Below, one piece after another: positions 35,317 to 48,900 of a stretch of DNA of 64,000 bases. The DNA lies in NCBI RefSeq assembly GCF_020283565.1, contig NC_060060.1, positions 24,800,001 through 24,864,000 on the forward strand, given 5' to 3'. The position numbers were made by a program, and so were the translations under genes. The DNA comes from Trifolium pratense (lineage: Eukaryota; Streptophyta; Magnoliopsida; Fabales; Fabaceae). The stretch's first letter is position 1, and each line of letters begins with the position of its first letter. The notes beneath the pieces are model-generated. The model was not told where the DNA came from, did no database searches, and saw nothing but the letters and a program-made list of their open reading frames with translations.

Positions 35317-36300
35317 ATAGTGTAAATTTTAGGCATGGTACTTTAATATGTGGGTGAGATTTTGCCAACTACATGATGGTTGTTTATGTAATTTCATCAC
35401 TAGGAATCATCCAGAAGCAAACCCCACTTTGGTCTTCTGTTCTTTTTGCTTTTGTTTTGTTCCTTCTATGTGCAAATGGAAAAAAAAAAAAAAAAAAGTA
35501 GAGAGAATTTGGTTCCTTTTTAGTGGTGAATATATTTCATGACTACTAATAAGTAGTAATATTATATATATATCACTATAGTCTGGAGTATGTATGAGCT
35601 GATGCACTATTTTTTAATTAGTTTAACCTTTCTCCATTTCATACATAAACTGTGTTTATCCAAATGATTTTGCTTTTCAACTTTTTTTGTTAATCAATGT
35701 TGATCAATGTTGATCTTTTTTTCTCGCATGATTTGCATTGATAATATTAGACATACATCATTTTCACTTTTTCAGCAACCGAACATCGTTGTGTTGGTAT
35801 TTGATTTGTCATTTTCAGTTTGGACACTGATGTTTTGCCACGTTTATCAGCTACTTTTTTTTGCAATATAATTGATCAATAAATGAAGATAAAACATGTA
35901 CTATTTTCTTGTGGCATCAACAAGTGTATACTTGCAATAAATAAATTCTTTATTTTATATGAAAACATCATTCAAAAAGAAAGACTATTACAATAAGAAG
36001 AAAAGTTTTGGTCTGAGACACACCCCAACCAGCTATAAGAACCAGCAAACTTTGATAATCAAGCTAGACTATGAACCACATAAGTCTTATCTTTACTTAT
36101 GCTTATCAGGGAGAGGCTCTCTAGACACTCTACAGCAATGTTTTCAATCTTTACCATCTTTAAGGTTCCCTGCATACACTTCATCACAGATTCTGCATCT
36201 ATTTCAAATACTACACTGCTGAATTTTTGCTATACTGCCTATTCAATACACCCAGTTCAGCCATCCGCAATTATTATCGCTTAAGCAGTGGAAATTTGAG

Positions 36301-36782
36301 ACAATAACAGGATTGTTTTTTGTTTTACAATGAGCTGGGGATCGAATCAGGACCTATAACATACTACTCAAACCCCTCACCACTAATAACAGGATTGTGA
36401 TATTCTTAGATGTTCTGAGTTGCATGTGTATTACACCGATGTTATTCAAAATCTCGTATCCTCTGTGCGCTATCTTACACCGTCTTAGATGTATTCATAC
36501 ATTACATCTGTTTTATTCTATTCTAAATGGGACTTGTGTTTTTCTCAAATTAATGAAAATGAATTGAGCTTTAAGAAAAGCCAATATTGACTTCTCACAA
36601 ACTCGTTTTATTACTTATTACTCTTTCTAGGACTTACTTCCAAAGTTGGTGAATGAGGTTGAAGGTTGTAAAGTTGGTAGTGCACGCTGAAGTTGTTGAT
36701 CTTTGCAGAGTAATGGAAGACGGTCCCTAAATTAAAAAGGGCATTCCCATTTGAGGATTTGGATAGTTTTTAAATTTCTATG

Positions 36783-36814
<32 letters not shown>

Positions 36815-36895
36815 GGAGCATAGGATCGAACTCAGGACCTCATACATACTAACTAAATCCCTCACCACTGGACCAGTGGCTTAAATTTTTATGTT
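36301..36895 (-). mobile_element. Two SINE-like relics of one family, minus strand
   Basis: The tract at about 36315-36385 (ggggatcgaatcaggaccta, then cccctcaccact) is repeated at about 36781-36885 (aggatcgaactcaggacctc, then ccctcaccactggaccagtg). The second is preceded by a run of about 27 T, i.e. a poly-A tail on the minus strand. The B-box reads gagttcgatcc on the minus strand. Confidence 0.55.
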
Positions 36896-37663
36896 TCTAT
36901 GTTATGTCCAAAATAAATTCCTGACTTTCTATTTTAAGAGTGTTTGGTTGATTTTTCATAACAATTTTAATTTTATGAAAACGTTAAAAAGTATATTATG
37001 CAAAAGAATTTGTGAAGGTCTTTCAACAAAAAAAAAAAAAAGAATTCGTGAATGTCTTTTCCCTCCGTGTTTCTCAGAAATCTCCTTCATTCATTAAAAG
37101 ATATCTTCTAGTTGTCTATAATGTTTAACGAAAAATATCTTTTGATAATTTTTTTTTTGTGTGAGCAATGCAGGGAGAATAATAATCACCATATGAGAAA
37201 GGAATTTTTCTCTTCCCTCTCAGTCCCCGTGTTTCTTTTCTACCCCCGATTTTTCATTTTTTTCCTTGAATAAATATTTTGGAACGCCTTTTCCGAAATT
37301 TTTTTCCTTGGAAAAAACTTTGGAATTTGTTTTCTGAATTTGTACTACAATTTTTTTGGAAAATGCATTCCGAAAAACGGAGGGGGGCCTAGAGATAAGA
37401 ACACATGGGAGTGGGAAGAGAAAACTTCTAAGAAAAGCCTCGCAATACCAGTACCAGCCCAAATTAACTATCTGTCATGCAGAAGAAGCCCAATGACTCA
37501 AAGGGGTCCAAAGCCAGCTTGCTTGTTAGGATTCCAAATTGTCTTATGTAATTTTTATTTTTGTGTTATTATTGCAATTTTTTTTGCATAAATCGGATGT
37601 TTGTAACTGCAGAGATTAATCATTCGAATCTTGTGGGACCTAAATGGGTGGTGAATTCTTCCT

Positions 37664-38010
37664 CTTTTTTTTTTTTGACGAAAAACGATATTCATTGATT
37701 CAAATTGTCAGAGTACATCAATCGAAATAATTACATATTCAAATTCGCTAAAAACTAAAAAGGATGAATCTGCAAACAAGCTCACAACATCCGAGTTAAT
37801 AGCATAAAACGACTCAATGTCTACAAATATGACAAAGGCTACAATTGATATAATAAACTTCAAGTGTCCGAAATAGTCATGTCTCCGGATCTGCAACGTT
37901 GACGACTCTAAAATCATTGAATCTACTCTGAATTTGGATTGAAACAAATCTGCAAGTTTAAGCAAAACAAACACCATACAAAGGCGAGATAACAAACAAC
38001 TCCGCACTAA
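37664..38010 (-). mobile_element. Retroposon tail (LINE-like), minus strand
   Basis: It starts at a T-run (poly-A on the minus strand) followed by gacgaaaaacgatattcatt. The phrases aatgaatctgc/gatgaatctgcaaac, ctcacaacatcc and agcataaaacga recur in the same order at 46060-46270, which also follows a T-rich start. Two independent copies with a shared poly-A end imply a retroposed family. No conserved protein was read. Confidence 0.55.
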
Positions 38011-38930
38011 GGTGAGACAAACGAATAAATTACAAAGAAAAAACTCAAATGAAACCTAAAATTATGTGTAATTCACTTATTGAATTGAAAAAGAAATAAA
38101 AAACGATCAAGAGGGGATGATTCCCGATCAAAATTAATCCTAAATCACCCCTCTCTAATGGGATGAACCAAAATAAAAAGAAGAATTAGGGTTGTAATGC
38201 CTCTGCGGCTGAAAGATTACCATGCCATTTTGTGTAAAAAACAATTAACCCAACCATTTATTTGAACTCATAAATCAAACTCGAGACCTTAGATAAGTTA
38301 AAAGAGATTTGCGCCATCTCATCAAAATGTTTTTGAATTATTATTGCAAATTGCAATCCTTATAAGTAGTCTTTTTTGTCATTAATATATTAATTTTTTT
38401 GACACATTAATATATGATTATTAATTATATATATGTTTTTCTAATTTAGTTATCATTATCAGGCCTCCAAAGCAATTTAGAGGAGAACGGATTCTCTACT
38501 GTGACATTAACCTCATGAGTCATGACGTCCTTGCAGAGGGCAGGGCCGTCCCTTTTAGCTAGTCATGACACATGTCTCACATTCTTTGTAAACTAGTGCC
38601 TTCCCTGTTAGCTAGTCAAATAACAGGGCCGTCCTTGTTATTTGTGAAGTCTAGTACCGATGGTTTCATTTTGACATTTAAGTGTACTGTTTACATGGGG
38701 GGAAGGATGGAGATGGACTATGGAGTAGTACAATGATAATATATGATATGGGCGACAGGTCACATGGGGGGGACACATGCATAGATTGGGGGGAGTACCA
38801 GATATTAGTTGGATATTTCTCGTATTAACCAAGCATTAACCCGTAACTACCAAGCACCTTCATATGTTTCCATACTGAGTTTACTCTAAAAGGACATAAA
38901 CCTAACTCATATTTTGACCTAAGAAGCAGG

Positions 38931-39095
38931 ACACACTGGCCACGACACAGACACTAACACATGACACCGATAATAATGTGAGAAAGTGACATAATTTAGT
39001 GTAATCATAAGTGTCGGTGATTGTGTCCAACACTGACGCGTGTCAGACACCGGGACACGACTAATCTGAACAGTGTCCTTAGTTCATAGATTGTG
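38931..39095. mobile_element. MITE, same family as 30331-30515
   Basis: It carries cacgacacagacactaaca on one side and gtgtcggtgattgtgtccaa then cgtgtcagacaccgggacac on the other, in inverted relation. A third short trace (tgacacttcagatagaagac then gtgtctaacatcc) is at about 42745. Confidence 0.5.
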
Positions 39096-39635
39096 ACACT
39101 ATTAATCGGTTGTAATGTTGGAACCACACCATCTATGAGGTTGTTTTAGAGGAGATATTTGTTCATACTCCTGGATTAATTCATTTAATTGACAAAAGCG
39201 TCGCGTTTTGAAGTTCACCATACATCAAATCACATAGAAAAATGTCTGATATCAATCAAGTCTTATCTAACTATAGTGATGCTGTGATGGTGTGCGAGGA
39301 TGCTTAGCAAGATGACCCTAAAGAATATTGTCCGAGTAGTATGTCTCGAATTTGTGATGTTTAAATAACACTCTTCTATATTTATTCACCGAAAATAGAG
39401 ATCAACATTGAAAAGAGCTAGTAATATTTGTTATTTTTCAGCCAACTAAAACATCAACAATCAATTATTATGTAAACGAATATATAACATGAGAAAGGCT
39501 TAACAATATTAAGCTACTACAGCACACATTGTTTCTATCTTTCTTTATAACTCATTATGCTACTGCAGCTACATTGTTTACATCTTCCTCTAAAGAAACT
39601 GGATTTAGCTCTATCACCTGCAGGTTGACTAAAAC

Positions 39636-42600
39636 TTAACTGATAACTTGGCTTACTTGTGAAACACATCGACTTAATTTCTTTTTCTCTGTCTTAATAA
39701 ATTCAACAATGAATTTAACAGTTGAATCAGGTCTTTCCAAATGAGGAATATGCCCACAGTCGGGTATTTGGCGTAGAATTGCATTAGGTAATTCACAGTG
39801 TAGTTGCTGCAAAGAATAACAGTTTAAAAGTCAATTTCTGTTGCAGGATTAGTGTCAATAAAGGGAAAACTTATATAATTAATCATTGAGAGTCAAGACC
39901 ATTACTTTCCAAGAAAAAAATAAGTACGGTGTTATCGAATTATTGTTAATCACATGCTATAAAAGTAGTGCTACGTGATAACTAACCACTGCAAGCTTAT
40001 TGCTGACAATGCGGTCATTTGCACCCCATATTATCAGTGTTTTCTGCTTTACCTGTTAACAAATTCAAAACAGCTTATAGAAATGGAAATTAACTAACTT
40101 GTAGCATTTGTTTATTTTTCTATGCAAACTGATATCGTTGTCGATCCCAAATTTCATCCTCAATTGATTAAGACATACTTTTAATTGTTTTCCTAACAAA
40201 ATTGGGGCTGTAATGTATAACTTGAATCAAGAAACAATATACAGGTAGAAAAGCTACCGCAACTTCAGCATGTGTCATTGAGGACGATCAAAGTAACGAT
40301 GACAACATTCAATGTATACAACCCATGGCCTGTTTGTATTAGACTCAGAAGCCTCTAGAATCGATCTCGCTGAAAGGATCCCCTCGGTTGCTTTGGGTAA
40401 AATTGGATTGAATTTCAATTATGCGTTGGATTGAATCTCAGATTTTCAAACAAACATGCAACTAGTGTATATAGCACTCACATCCAAGTTTCAAATGCAA
40501 ATACTAATGACCAAGGATATGATTGTAAAATTCATAACAACAACGACTAAGCTTTGTCGTACTAAGTAGGATCAGTTGCATTGATAACACAATCACAGTA
40601 CTAACTAAAGACAGTACATTTAACACATATGATGCTTTGGGATACATATTTCAAGCAAGTGACTACTGTTTCAAAAGCAGTCGACAATTTTTCATACCCC
40701 AAACTATTCATCTGTTTCAAAGGGGAAGAACCCCAAACTCCATAAAAAATAACATCAAATATTGCACATACCTTTCTTATGAGGGGAGCGATTTTGTAAC
40801 CGCCACTAGTCATAAAATCGACAGTAGCATCATCCCACCAAGGCAATAAGCAATGCAAGCGGCCCACCTATAAAGATGACATATGAAAAATGTTAGATCA
40901 CATACTACGTTGTTAAAACTCTCGGCTATCCTATTACCAACCAAGCACAAAGTTCTTGACCATATGGTGCCATAGTTATCAAAGGGATATAGCAACTCAC
41001 ATTAGTCCCATCAAGGATGGTGCCTAAGGACATGTTAGTGAAGGTCAAATAGTTGGCATATAAGCGTAACGGAAGGCTCTTCAATAAATATACCTGATTC
41101 AAAACAGTGTCCAATAAATATAATGATGATCACCGATACGGGGTTAAGGTTTTAGTAAGTGGAGATATATTTACCCCGGCATAGGCTACCGATCTAGGTA
41201 AGGTTGCTAAGTTTCCAGTTCCCTCTGCATATACACTAGCATCAATCAAAATAAGTTTTTCCACCTGAAAAGATGAACTACAAATAAATCACCATAGGAA
41301 TTTGATGAACTTATTTTTTAATGAAGAATCTTTTCACAAACTGTATCATGGTGGATATTAAGAATAAAAATCATTGGAAGATACATACAGCTTCTGGATA
41401 ATTGACGGCAAAGTCAATGGCAACAGCAGAGCCGAGGCTTGGTCCAATCAATATCATTGGCCTTCTGATGTAGGACTTCCAAAACTGTTATATATAAATA
41501 CAAGTCACCCTCAACACAGTGTTTGCAACAATGTGAGGAATTCAAGAGATGTTGAAAGAAATTGATGATCCGTGAAGACGGTTAATTCTTCATATGATAG
41601 TTTATCAACAAGTCAAAGCCTATAATTTAACTGATTTATTACCACAATCCCAATATTTTTATACAAAGCAGTGTTGATAAATAGCAGCATTACAGTGAAG
41701 AGGGTTTTAAACAAATCATTATTGTTTTGCGATACACTATTTAGTATAAAATGTAGTCAAACAGCAGTTGTAGTGGTGCTATAGCAATGTTTTGTAGCAG
41801 AATTCAAACAAACCACTATTTTCTGCGATTCGCGATTGACAACACTGATACAAGGCTTGATATATAAACACTCAGGTATACAAGAGATATACAATTGAAT
41901 TAAAGAATACATAAAAACCTGATAGAAGTGATTGCGCTTTGATACCACGTCACAAGGAGGAAGGTTTTCTGATTGATAAAAAAAAATTAAGAATTGAAAG
42001 CATAAAAAACCTCACAAAGAAAGGGGTAAATAAATAAGATGCAATAGACAAAGTAATAAAACCAACCTAAATCAGAGAAACCCCAACCAAGAATGTCAAC
42101 CGCCCAGGTCTCAAAACCAGCTTCTTCAAGCAATGGATATCCATATCTCCATTCTAAACATGAACTGAATAATAAGACGGAATGAAATTCAGAATCAACT
42201 TGAGCATAAAATGTGTAAACTAATTTTGTCTAGCAAAATTTAACCACCTATCGAAACCATGTAGAAGAACAATCGGAGGTTCGTTACTCTTTACTAATGG
42301 CTTCACACAACTGCTCATGATAGCATTTTCAGCAAAGCTAACCTAATTGTGTCAAATGAAACAAATCAGACATTTATTAACTGCAAAAATTAGTTGTGAA
42401 GAAGGCTATTCTTACCACAAGCATAAATCAAACAATTTTTCCCAGCGAACAAGAAAGCAAAGTTTCGTTCAATATAAATTGAAAATGAGTTCATAAATGT
42501 TAGGCAGAAAGAGTAAATTACACATCCACATGGTTATTATGAAGTAATGACTATTTGCACAAATTAACAGAAATTATCAAATGGTGATACACAAAGACTC

Positions 42601-43505
42601 AGTTTAGAGATCTTGGCAAGTGAATTGAAATGAAGACCAATCCTCCAAAGAAAAAGTAATTTTGTTAATTGTGTATAATAATAATAATACCACCAACCAT
42701 GGTATCACAGTTAAACTAAGGATATCTTACGATCCATGTAGCACTGACACTTCAGATAGAAGACGTGTCTAACATCCAACATAAATTTGACACACATATG
42801 ACACATTCTTCATGTTTTATTCTAAGATCCGGTAGTATTTCAAAAAATTTAACCAACAAACAAACAAACAAACATCTTTTTAACACCAGAATGTCTCTCC
42901 GATTTGACATTACAACAACTTGGATTAGACACATTCTATGACCACAAAAACATTTTTACATTATATTTTAACACAATACTAGTACAACCAAACAAATTAA
43001 CACAATACCCAATTATTTAAAAAAAATAAAAAATACTCAATTACAGATTCAACAAATTTCTAGGTCTTCAAATCAAACAATGATTAGAACATAAATGTAC
43101 GAAAATCTCAGTAACCAGACACTGAACTTAACAAACAAAGTACAAGTACTGACTCTTAATTTCAATTATTATTATACCGTACACATTTCACTTTACACAG
43201 TTAATTTGTAATAGTAGAATCTTCTGAGTAAAACTCAATTATTTTATTTTTTAATAATAAAAAAATAAAGAGAGAGAGAGAGAGAGAGAGAAAAGGGTAT
43301 AACAGTATATTACAGGTACGGGTAGTCTCTGAATCCGCATTGCGAATTTTCTAGCAAAAGGGTCTTTGACAGTGTGAATTTGTTTGGGAAGAAAGGAAGG
43401 GAAGGATTGAGAAGCAAAAACAGTGAAAGGTTTGAGTTTGAAGGTGCATCTTCTTCTACTAAAGGGAGAAGAAGAACCTAAGGGTTGAGAAAAAAGTGAA
43501 ACCAT
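39636..43505 (-). CDS. Alpha/beta hydrolase-fold protein, probably plastid, 348 aa, ten exons
   Basis: Exons: 43505-43314, 42342-42248, 42164-42067, 41968-41919, 41484-41389, 41264-41175, 41093-41001, 40867-40772, 40052-39987 and 39806-39636, summing to 1047 nt in phase. The first 45 residues (SLFSQPLGSSSPFSRRR) are Ser/Arg-rich without acids, like a chloroplast transit peptide. Fold landmarks: oxyanion-type HG in PPIVLLHGFDSS, the strand-helix AVDILGWGFSD, the nucleophile elbow IGPSLGSA with catalytic Ser, the acid in IIWGANDRIV, and the catalytic His in IPDCGHIPHLERP. The Ser-Asp-His triad is complete, so it should be an active hydrolase or esterase. Its substrate cannot be read from sequence; relatives in Arabidopsis are uncharacterised alpha/beta hydrolases. 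The first donor could also be 9 nt... at CCC/GTACCT (6 nt upstream), a small uncertainty of two residues. Intron 4 carries a hAT MITE. Confidence 0.88.
41669..41847. mobile_element. hAT-type MITE in hydrolase intron 4
   Basis: It starts CAGTGTTGATAAATAGCAGC and ends TTGACAACACTG. The flanks atacaaag (41661-41668) and atacaagg (41848-41855) form an 8-bp duplication with one change. The interior has the same tagtggtgctatagc and caaaccactattttctgcga phrases as the elements at 1884-2385 and 3660-3829, so all are one family. Confidence 0.8.
43266..43292. repeat. GA microsatellite
   Basis: An AG/GA run lies about 20 bp inside the first hydrolase intron. Confidence 0.9.
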
Positions 43506-45347
43506 TTTTTGTTGTTAAGAATGAAGGAGGAGAGGAGGTTAGAGCCTTAGAGGAAAGAATTTATGGACGGTTAGCATAGCAGAGCCAGAACGTCATGTGT
43601 GTGTCAGTCATGCAAGACTCAGCCAAACACATTGTCACCTGTCCGTCCTCTTCTTCCTCAGTAGTCACTATACTAGTCACTCTTATAAATGCTTATTTGG
43701 TACTCTCTCCCACCTTAAAAAAAAACTAATTGACGCGATATGATCACGATTTGATTACTATAATGGTAATCAGAAGGATGCTGGAATCACTTGATATCAG
43801 AATAGATTTTTGAACTAGATTAAGTGGTCTAGTGAGCTGGATACAGGTGTTGAAAAAAAAAATTATAAACAAAAATCAATTCTTCAATTCATTGAATTAC
43901 AAATATATTTAGGGCCACCCAAGAGCATTTAGATGAAATGGGGTGAGTGTCTTCTAGCTCTTGGGTTCGATCCCTAACTTTAGCGAGAGTTTGTCATCCA
44001 TTTAGGTCTCACAAGGATCGAAAGATTAGTTTTTGCCGTTGCTAAAATACTCGATTTATGCCAACAAAAAATATACATTTAGGGTCCGTTTAAATTAGCT
44101 TATTTTTCATCTTATGAAAATAATTTATGCAAATAAAAAAGTTCTTATGTAAATTTATAATATTTTTTTTAAGGATATGTAAATTTATAAGTTTTCGCTA
44201 GTAAAAATTGTATCTTCATAAGCTATTAATTATTTTATAGAATACCTTGACAAACATTTAAATAATACATAAAAACTTATTTCTTTGTATAAGTTATTTT
44301 GTATAAGCTTAAAAATATATCAATTTAAATGGACCATTAGCCTATATTATAAACAACATATATCACTTATTCAACATATCTTAAAAGTTTTTTTTTTCTT
44401 TTGAGAAAGACTTACATGGTTGTGTGACCATATAAACACACTCACATAATTTTTTATTATTTATGAAATAATTAAAAGAATAAAATAAAAAATTCAAACT
44501 TTATGAATGTAACTAAGATAATTATATTTTGTCACGTGACGTGACCATATAAAAATAATTTTTTACGTATAATTAAATATGAGTAGTAAAGGATAACAAG
44601 TGTCTTTACTAGTTCTGTAAAAAAAAAGTGTCTTTACTAGTTAAACAAATAAATATAATAAAAGGGTCTTAAATTTGTGTTATTTATTTTTTAAAATATA
44701 AAAGAAAAAAATAATAATATAAAATTTACTTTTTAAGTAGCAGGACACCCTTGCGTCCTCACGGGAGTCGCGGCGTTGCCGTCCTCATTTGATAACATGA
44801 AATAATAATTTATTAGAAAGTAAATTAAAAGATAAAAAAAAAAAGAAAGAATATAATATTTGGTAAAAAAAAATAGAAAAAGAACAATGGTAAAACCATC
44901 ACAAAAAAACTTTAGGTCTCCGTATTAATTAATATATATGAATATAAATATAGATAATGTAAAAATTATGAAACAATAGGCTAGCTTATTAATATATTAG
45001 TAAAAACATAGGTCTTGTAAAAATCACCAAAAATTTAATTGAATATTGGGTTGAAGTCCGTAAATCAAGTATAATGGAAGTAACCACCTCAGAAAAAATA
45101 ATAAAATATTAAAATTATTTACTAACTTTTAAATATGTCACAAAATATCCTTAAAATGATGATGTGTCAAATTATTAAGTAGGGGAAACATGAGATTTTC
45201 ATATGTATCTTCTTTTCTTATATAGTGAATTTGTTTAACTAATGCCTTTAAATTGGTTAGCAAGGCCCTACATGTTTAACACTATTGTTCAAGAAGGATA
45301 CTCGCTTGTCCGTATTTCTCCATTTATTTATAAGTTAAATATGCTTT

Positions 45348-45531
45348 TAGTCCATATATTTTGTCTTATAGTTAATAATAGTCCCTGCATCACGTTCCGT
45401 TTCAAATTTTAACGGCCGGGACCAATTTTGATAACGAAAAAAATTGTAGGACTTTTTTTAATCATAAAAAAATGTAAGGACTATTCTTGACTATAGTATA
45501 AAATGTAGGGACTAAAAACATATTTAACCCT
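45348..45531. mobile_element. Legume-type MITE, second copy
   Basis: The ends gttaaatatgcttttagtcc and ggactaaaaacatatttaac are inverted copies. The interior has tagtccctgcatcacgttcc and gacggaac-like complements. Same family as the translocator intron 8 element. Confidence 0.65.
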
Positions 45532-46059
45532 TTATTTATTGCTCAAAAATCATTTCATCGGAAAGTAATGACAAAATAAACATTTAAAATATTAAACATA
45601 TTTTGTCTTACATGTTGTTCGGTGAAACAAATATTATTTTGGTATTTTAGAGAACTTATGCAAATGAAAAAAAATTGTCTTATGGTTTAGTAGAAGACAT
45701 GAATTTTAATTTCAAATTCCTTCAGTATGTCTACCTAATCTCAAAACAATTTTAAAATCAAACACAATACAACTGAAATTGTTATGCATAATCCATTATT
45801 TTATACCACTAGATCAAATTTTTATACCACTGGATCAAATTTTTAGAGTTTACAAAATTAAACTTTAACAAATAAAAAATTACTTATAAAAAAATTAACG
45901 ATGACAATTTTTTTTACACATCGATGACAAAATTAAAACACTATTTTTATACCCTCTAAGTTTGAGACCAATTGTGATTCCTATCATTTGGATATTTTAA
46001 AGGGAATAAAGTGTAATGTGAGAAAATCAATCATTATTTTATCAGCTCCATAATTTTTT

Positions 46060-46270
46060 TTTATTAAATAAAAGATATTCATTCATTCAAATTGAGAAGA
46101 ATACATCGCTAAACAAAAAGAATGAATCTGCGAACTAACTCACAACATCCATGTTGAACAGCATAAAACGACATATTGCATAAGCCTACATATTTGACTA
46201 TATTAAAGTGTCCAGAAATTACTCACTCTAAAAAAGAATGCCTATTTTAGAATGTAACAAAAAAATTGCT
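46060..46270 (-). mobile_element. Retroposon tail, second copy
   Basis: It shares attcattcattcaaattgag, aatgaatctgcgaac, ctcacaacatccatg, agcataaaacgac and aaagtgtccagaaa, in order, with 37664-38010, after a T-rich start on the plus strand. Confidence 0.55.
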
Positions 46271-47883
46271 TATTTTTGATGATTCTGATCCCCATCACCA
46301 CACAACAAACGAAAGTACAGTTGTTATGTGCACCCTCGCTAAGACGTTCTCACGTCAATGATACATTGAACAGTTTATGAATTCCCTGCAATGGTAGGGA
46401 ATAAATTATTGCTATGGCTGCCACCTAGTATCAATGATTGATCAGAGTTCAAACTGCAAATTGCTACCAATAATAATACTCAATAATAAAAGACTAACGT
46501 TAAATTAGATTAAGGACAAAACTTTGATATCTTGTGTACTGTTCTTACGGTTGTCATTTAATAACAAGACCACGTGAGACTAAATCTTGTTATTTTTTTA
46601 ACACATGTTTCAAGCAAGCTCCATTAAACATGAATCACACAATCACAGAATCACATAAAGTCATTAAGTTTGGTCCAGTAACGAATAAATTTTTCCGTTC
46701 ACAAATCACGTGCTCGCTTTGTCGAATTTCATATTTTTTGCTCATCGATTTCAGTCCTTTTCCCATTTTCAGATCTCTCAGGATACACAGTTCGCTGCCG
46801 GAGGAGCTTCCCATTTTCATTTTTTTTTTGTATAAAAAAAAGATTTCCTTTTCTAGATTCCTTATACCATAAGCATGACCCATTCTTTTTTTTTTTTTTT
46901 GGTGATAGCATGACCCATTCTTAAATAACTTAATTAATTTACAAAATGTTGGATTGAATTGTCTATTGAATTGTGGAATTTTTTGACCGACACACTAAAC
47001 TTTTGTTGGTTATAAGCCGTTGAATTTATTCTAGTAGTGAGAGATATTCTAGTAGTAAGAGATTTAAGTAGTATACCAATGATCCTAAGTTTAAGTTTGA
47101 TCCTTAGTTCCATTGAAAAAAAAATATTTTTGGTCATAAGTGGAGCTAGTCATTAGATTTATGTGTTTTTAACTCTTAGGTCATTATGTAATAAAATCAT
47201 TAGACAAAAATCAACACACAAGTAAGTTAATCAATAACACACTTTTAAAAAGTGTTTTTAACCGGTGTTCCGGAGACACCGGTTAGCATGATCCTTCATT
47301 TATTTTGGGACAAAGGGAGTAAGAGCATCCACAATGGAGATATTCATTTTTTTAGTATTTAACTGAGCCTCACGTGTACACATAACTCACTTATAAATTT
47401 TTAACAATAGTACTTAATAAGTATTTGATCCCTCCAACCGAGCATCTCTTAAAAAGTTCTAAATAGGTCATACCAATAACACATCTCACCAATAACTATA
47501 TATCATTATAAATGACACCCACAAAAACAAAATAGATACTAATGCTTTTTGTTGAACTAGTACCTATTAGGTACTCAAATGAGTATTACTTCAATGATAG
47601 TACTTAATAAGTACTATGAGTACCTAATAGGTACTTCCAACCTCACACTTCTAGCCTATAGGAAAAAAAATAATTACATTCAACCATTTATGACAACGAT
47701 TTATCATGGACGTCGTGCCATTTTTCTTGACTTATTTTTTCCACCTATTTTTTTCCCTTATAATTTCTATAGTGTAGGCTCCACAAATTTGCAAGACTAA
47801 CTTTGCGAAGAATTGATTATGGTGTTACTCTTTGTACACAAATTGGTGACCCTCAACACCAAGATGAAAAAGCTAACAAATCG

Positions 47884-48038
47884 ATAGTTGATTCAGTGGT
47901 GAGTGATGATTGACGCTGAATTTGGTAGGGAGGACCACAGTTCGATCATCCGCAACTGTGATCGGGGGAGGCTGAAACCACTTGATGCCAGAACTGACAT
48001 CCGAACCAGATTAAACTGGTGGTGAAAGCAAAAAAAAA
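47884..48038 (+). mobile_element. tRNA-derived SINE, family B, fullest copy
   Basis: The A-box-like tagttgattcagtggtgag is followed by the B-box-like cagttcgatcatccgc, the body cgcaactgtgatcggggga, then ctgaaaccacttgatgccag, gaaccagattaaactggtgg and an A tail. Other copies: 4806-4890, 10083-10190, 13300-13430 (minus), 43768-43860, 49380-49540 (minus) and 60060-60165 (minus). Confidence 0.8.
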
Positions 48039-48051
48039 AAACTAGGAAGTA

Positions 48052-48165
48052 CTCCCTCTGTCCCAAAATATAAGTAAAAGTTGGTCAATGTATTTGGTCC
48101 AAATCTTTAACCAAATACATCAAATTTTTTTGACTCAATTTTGCTTATATTTTGGGATTGAGAAA
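48052..48165. mobile_element. Stowaway-like MITE
   Basis: The left end CTCCCTCTGTCCCAAAATAT follows TA, and the right part gcttatattttggga is its inverse with the outer gggag lost. The centre has tttggtccaaatctttaacc and aaatacatcaaa complements. Small size, TA flank and CTCCCTC terminus indicate Tc1/mariner-type Stowaway; a degenerate relative is at about 31140-31310. Confidence 0.7.
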
Positions 48166-48474
48166 ACATTACAACTAAGTATTCAACTTTTACCCAGACC
48201 ACATATCAATGGTGTTGATGGGGGACTTCGATAAATGTGAACCCAGTTTTTAGGACAATTTTTTTTTTCTATTTTCTTTTTGAGACAAAAATAATAAAAA
48301 AGAGATGATAAGAGTACAAATTTAATGAGTATAAGAGAAAAAATTTTCTCAAAAGTTATTTTAATTTGATCGTATAAATATTATTTCTCATTTAAAAATG
48401 AGTTTCATGAAATATGAAGCATGTGTGAATTTCACTTGATAAGAAAAGCGTTAAAGAAAAGTTGGATTAGTTTT

Positions 48475-48900
48475 TTAAAAATCGGACCGATCAGTCGAAC
48501 CGGTTGGACTGAAAACCGGGGGTGCAATGGTTTGGTCCGACTGTTGGACTGAGTAAAAAATCAAATGAGAGGTAAACAAACATATGAGAGCTTTTACTAA
48601 TGAGAGTACAACTGTACAATGCTAATGCAAAAAATATTTCAGCTTATAGTTTGCACACAATCAAACAAAACTTAAATGACAGAACTCATGTTGAGGATAG
48701 ATGGGTGATGCTAAACTTGTCAATAGAGGTGGGAATAGGCTAGGCCGAGCTAGGCTTTGCCAAGCCTGAGCCTGGCCTGTCAAAAAATCGAAGGTCTGAG
48801 CCTGGCCTGTGGCCTATCATAGGCTTAAATTCTAGGCCTGAGCCTGGCCATTTGAAAGTCTGATGTGGCCTGTTAGCCTGTTTAAAAGCCTATTTTGATA
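48475..48900. repeat. Fragments of two dispersed repeats
   Basis: At 48475-48560 lies a fragment of the hAT family seen complete at 21388-22422 (gaaccggttggactgaaaac then cgggggtgcaatggtttggt). At about 48725-48900 is a repeat rich in aggctaggccgagctaggc and gcctgagcctggcctgt motifs, with three internal echoes of gagcctggcc. Neither has ends that can be fixed. Confidence 0.55.

Larger units (their letters stand above)
35317..39635. other. Long intergenic stretch
   Basis: The left part includes the X8 gene 3' UTR. After that come two minus-strand SINE-like relics (36301-36390 and 36781-36895), a LINE-like tail at 37664-38010 and a MITE at 38931-39095. A direct repeat around 38530-38640 (cagggccgtccc and cagggccgtcct, each near ttagctagtca) was also seen. 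No coding frame with domain support. Confidence 0.5.
43506..47883. other. Gene desert, left part
   Basis: It begins with the hydrolase promoter and leader. Repeats seen: a SINE family-B relic at about 43768-43860 (ggaatcacttgatatcagaa and gattaagtggtc, ending gtgttgaaaaa); a possible SINE at about 43910-44060 with B-box gggttcgatccc; a MITE at 45348-45531; a retroposon tail at 46060-46270. The frames at 46534-46911 and 47579-47800 lack domains and codon structure and are rejected as genes. Confidence 0.5.
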
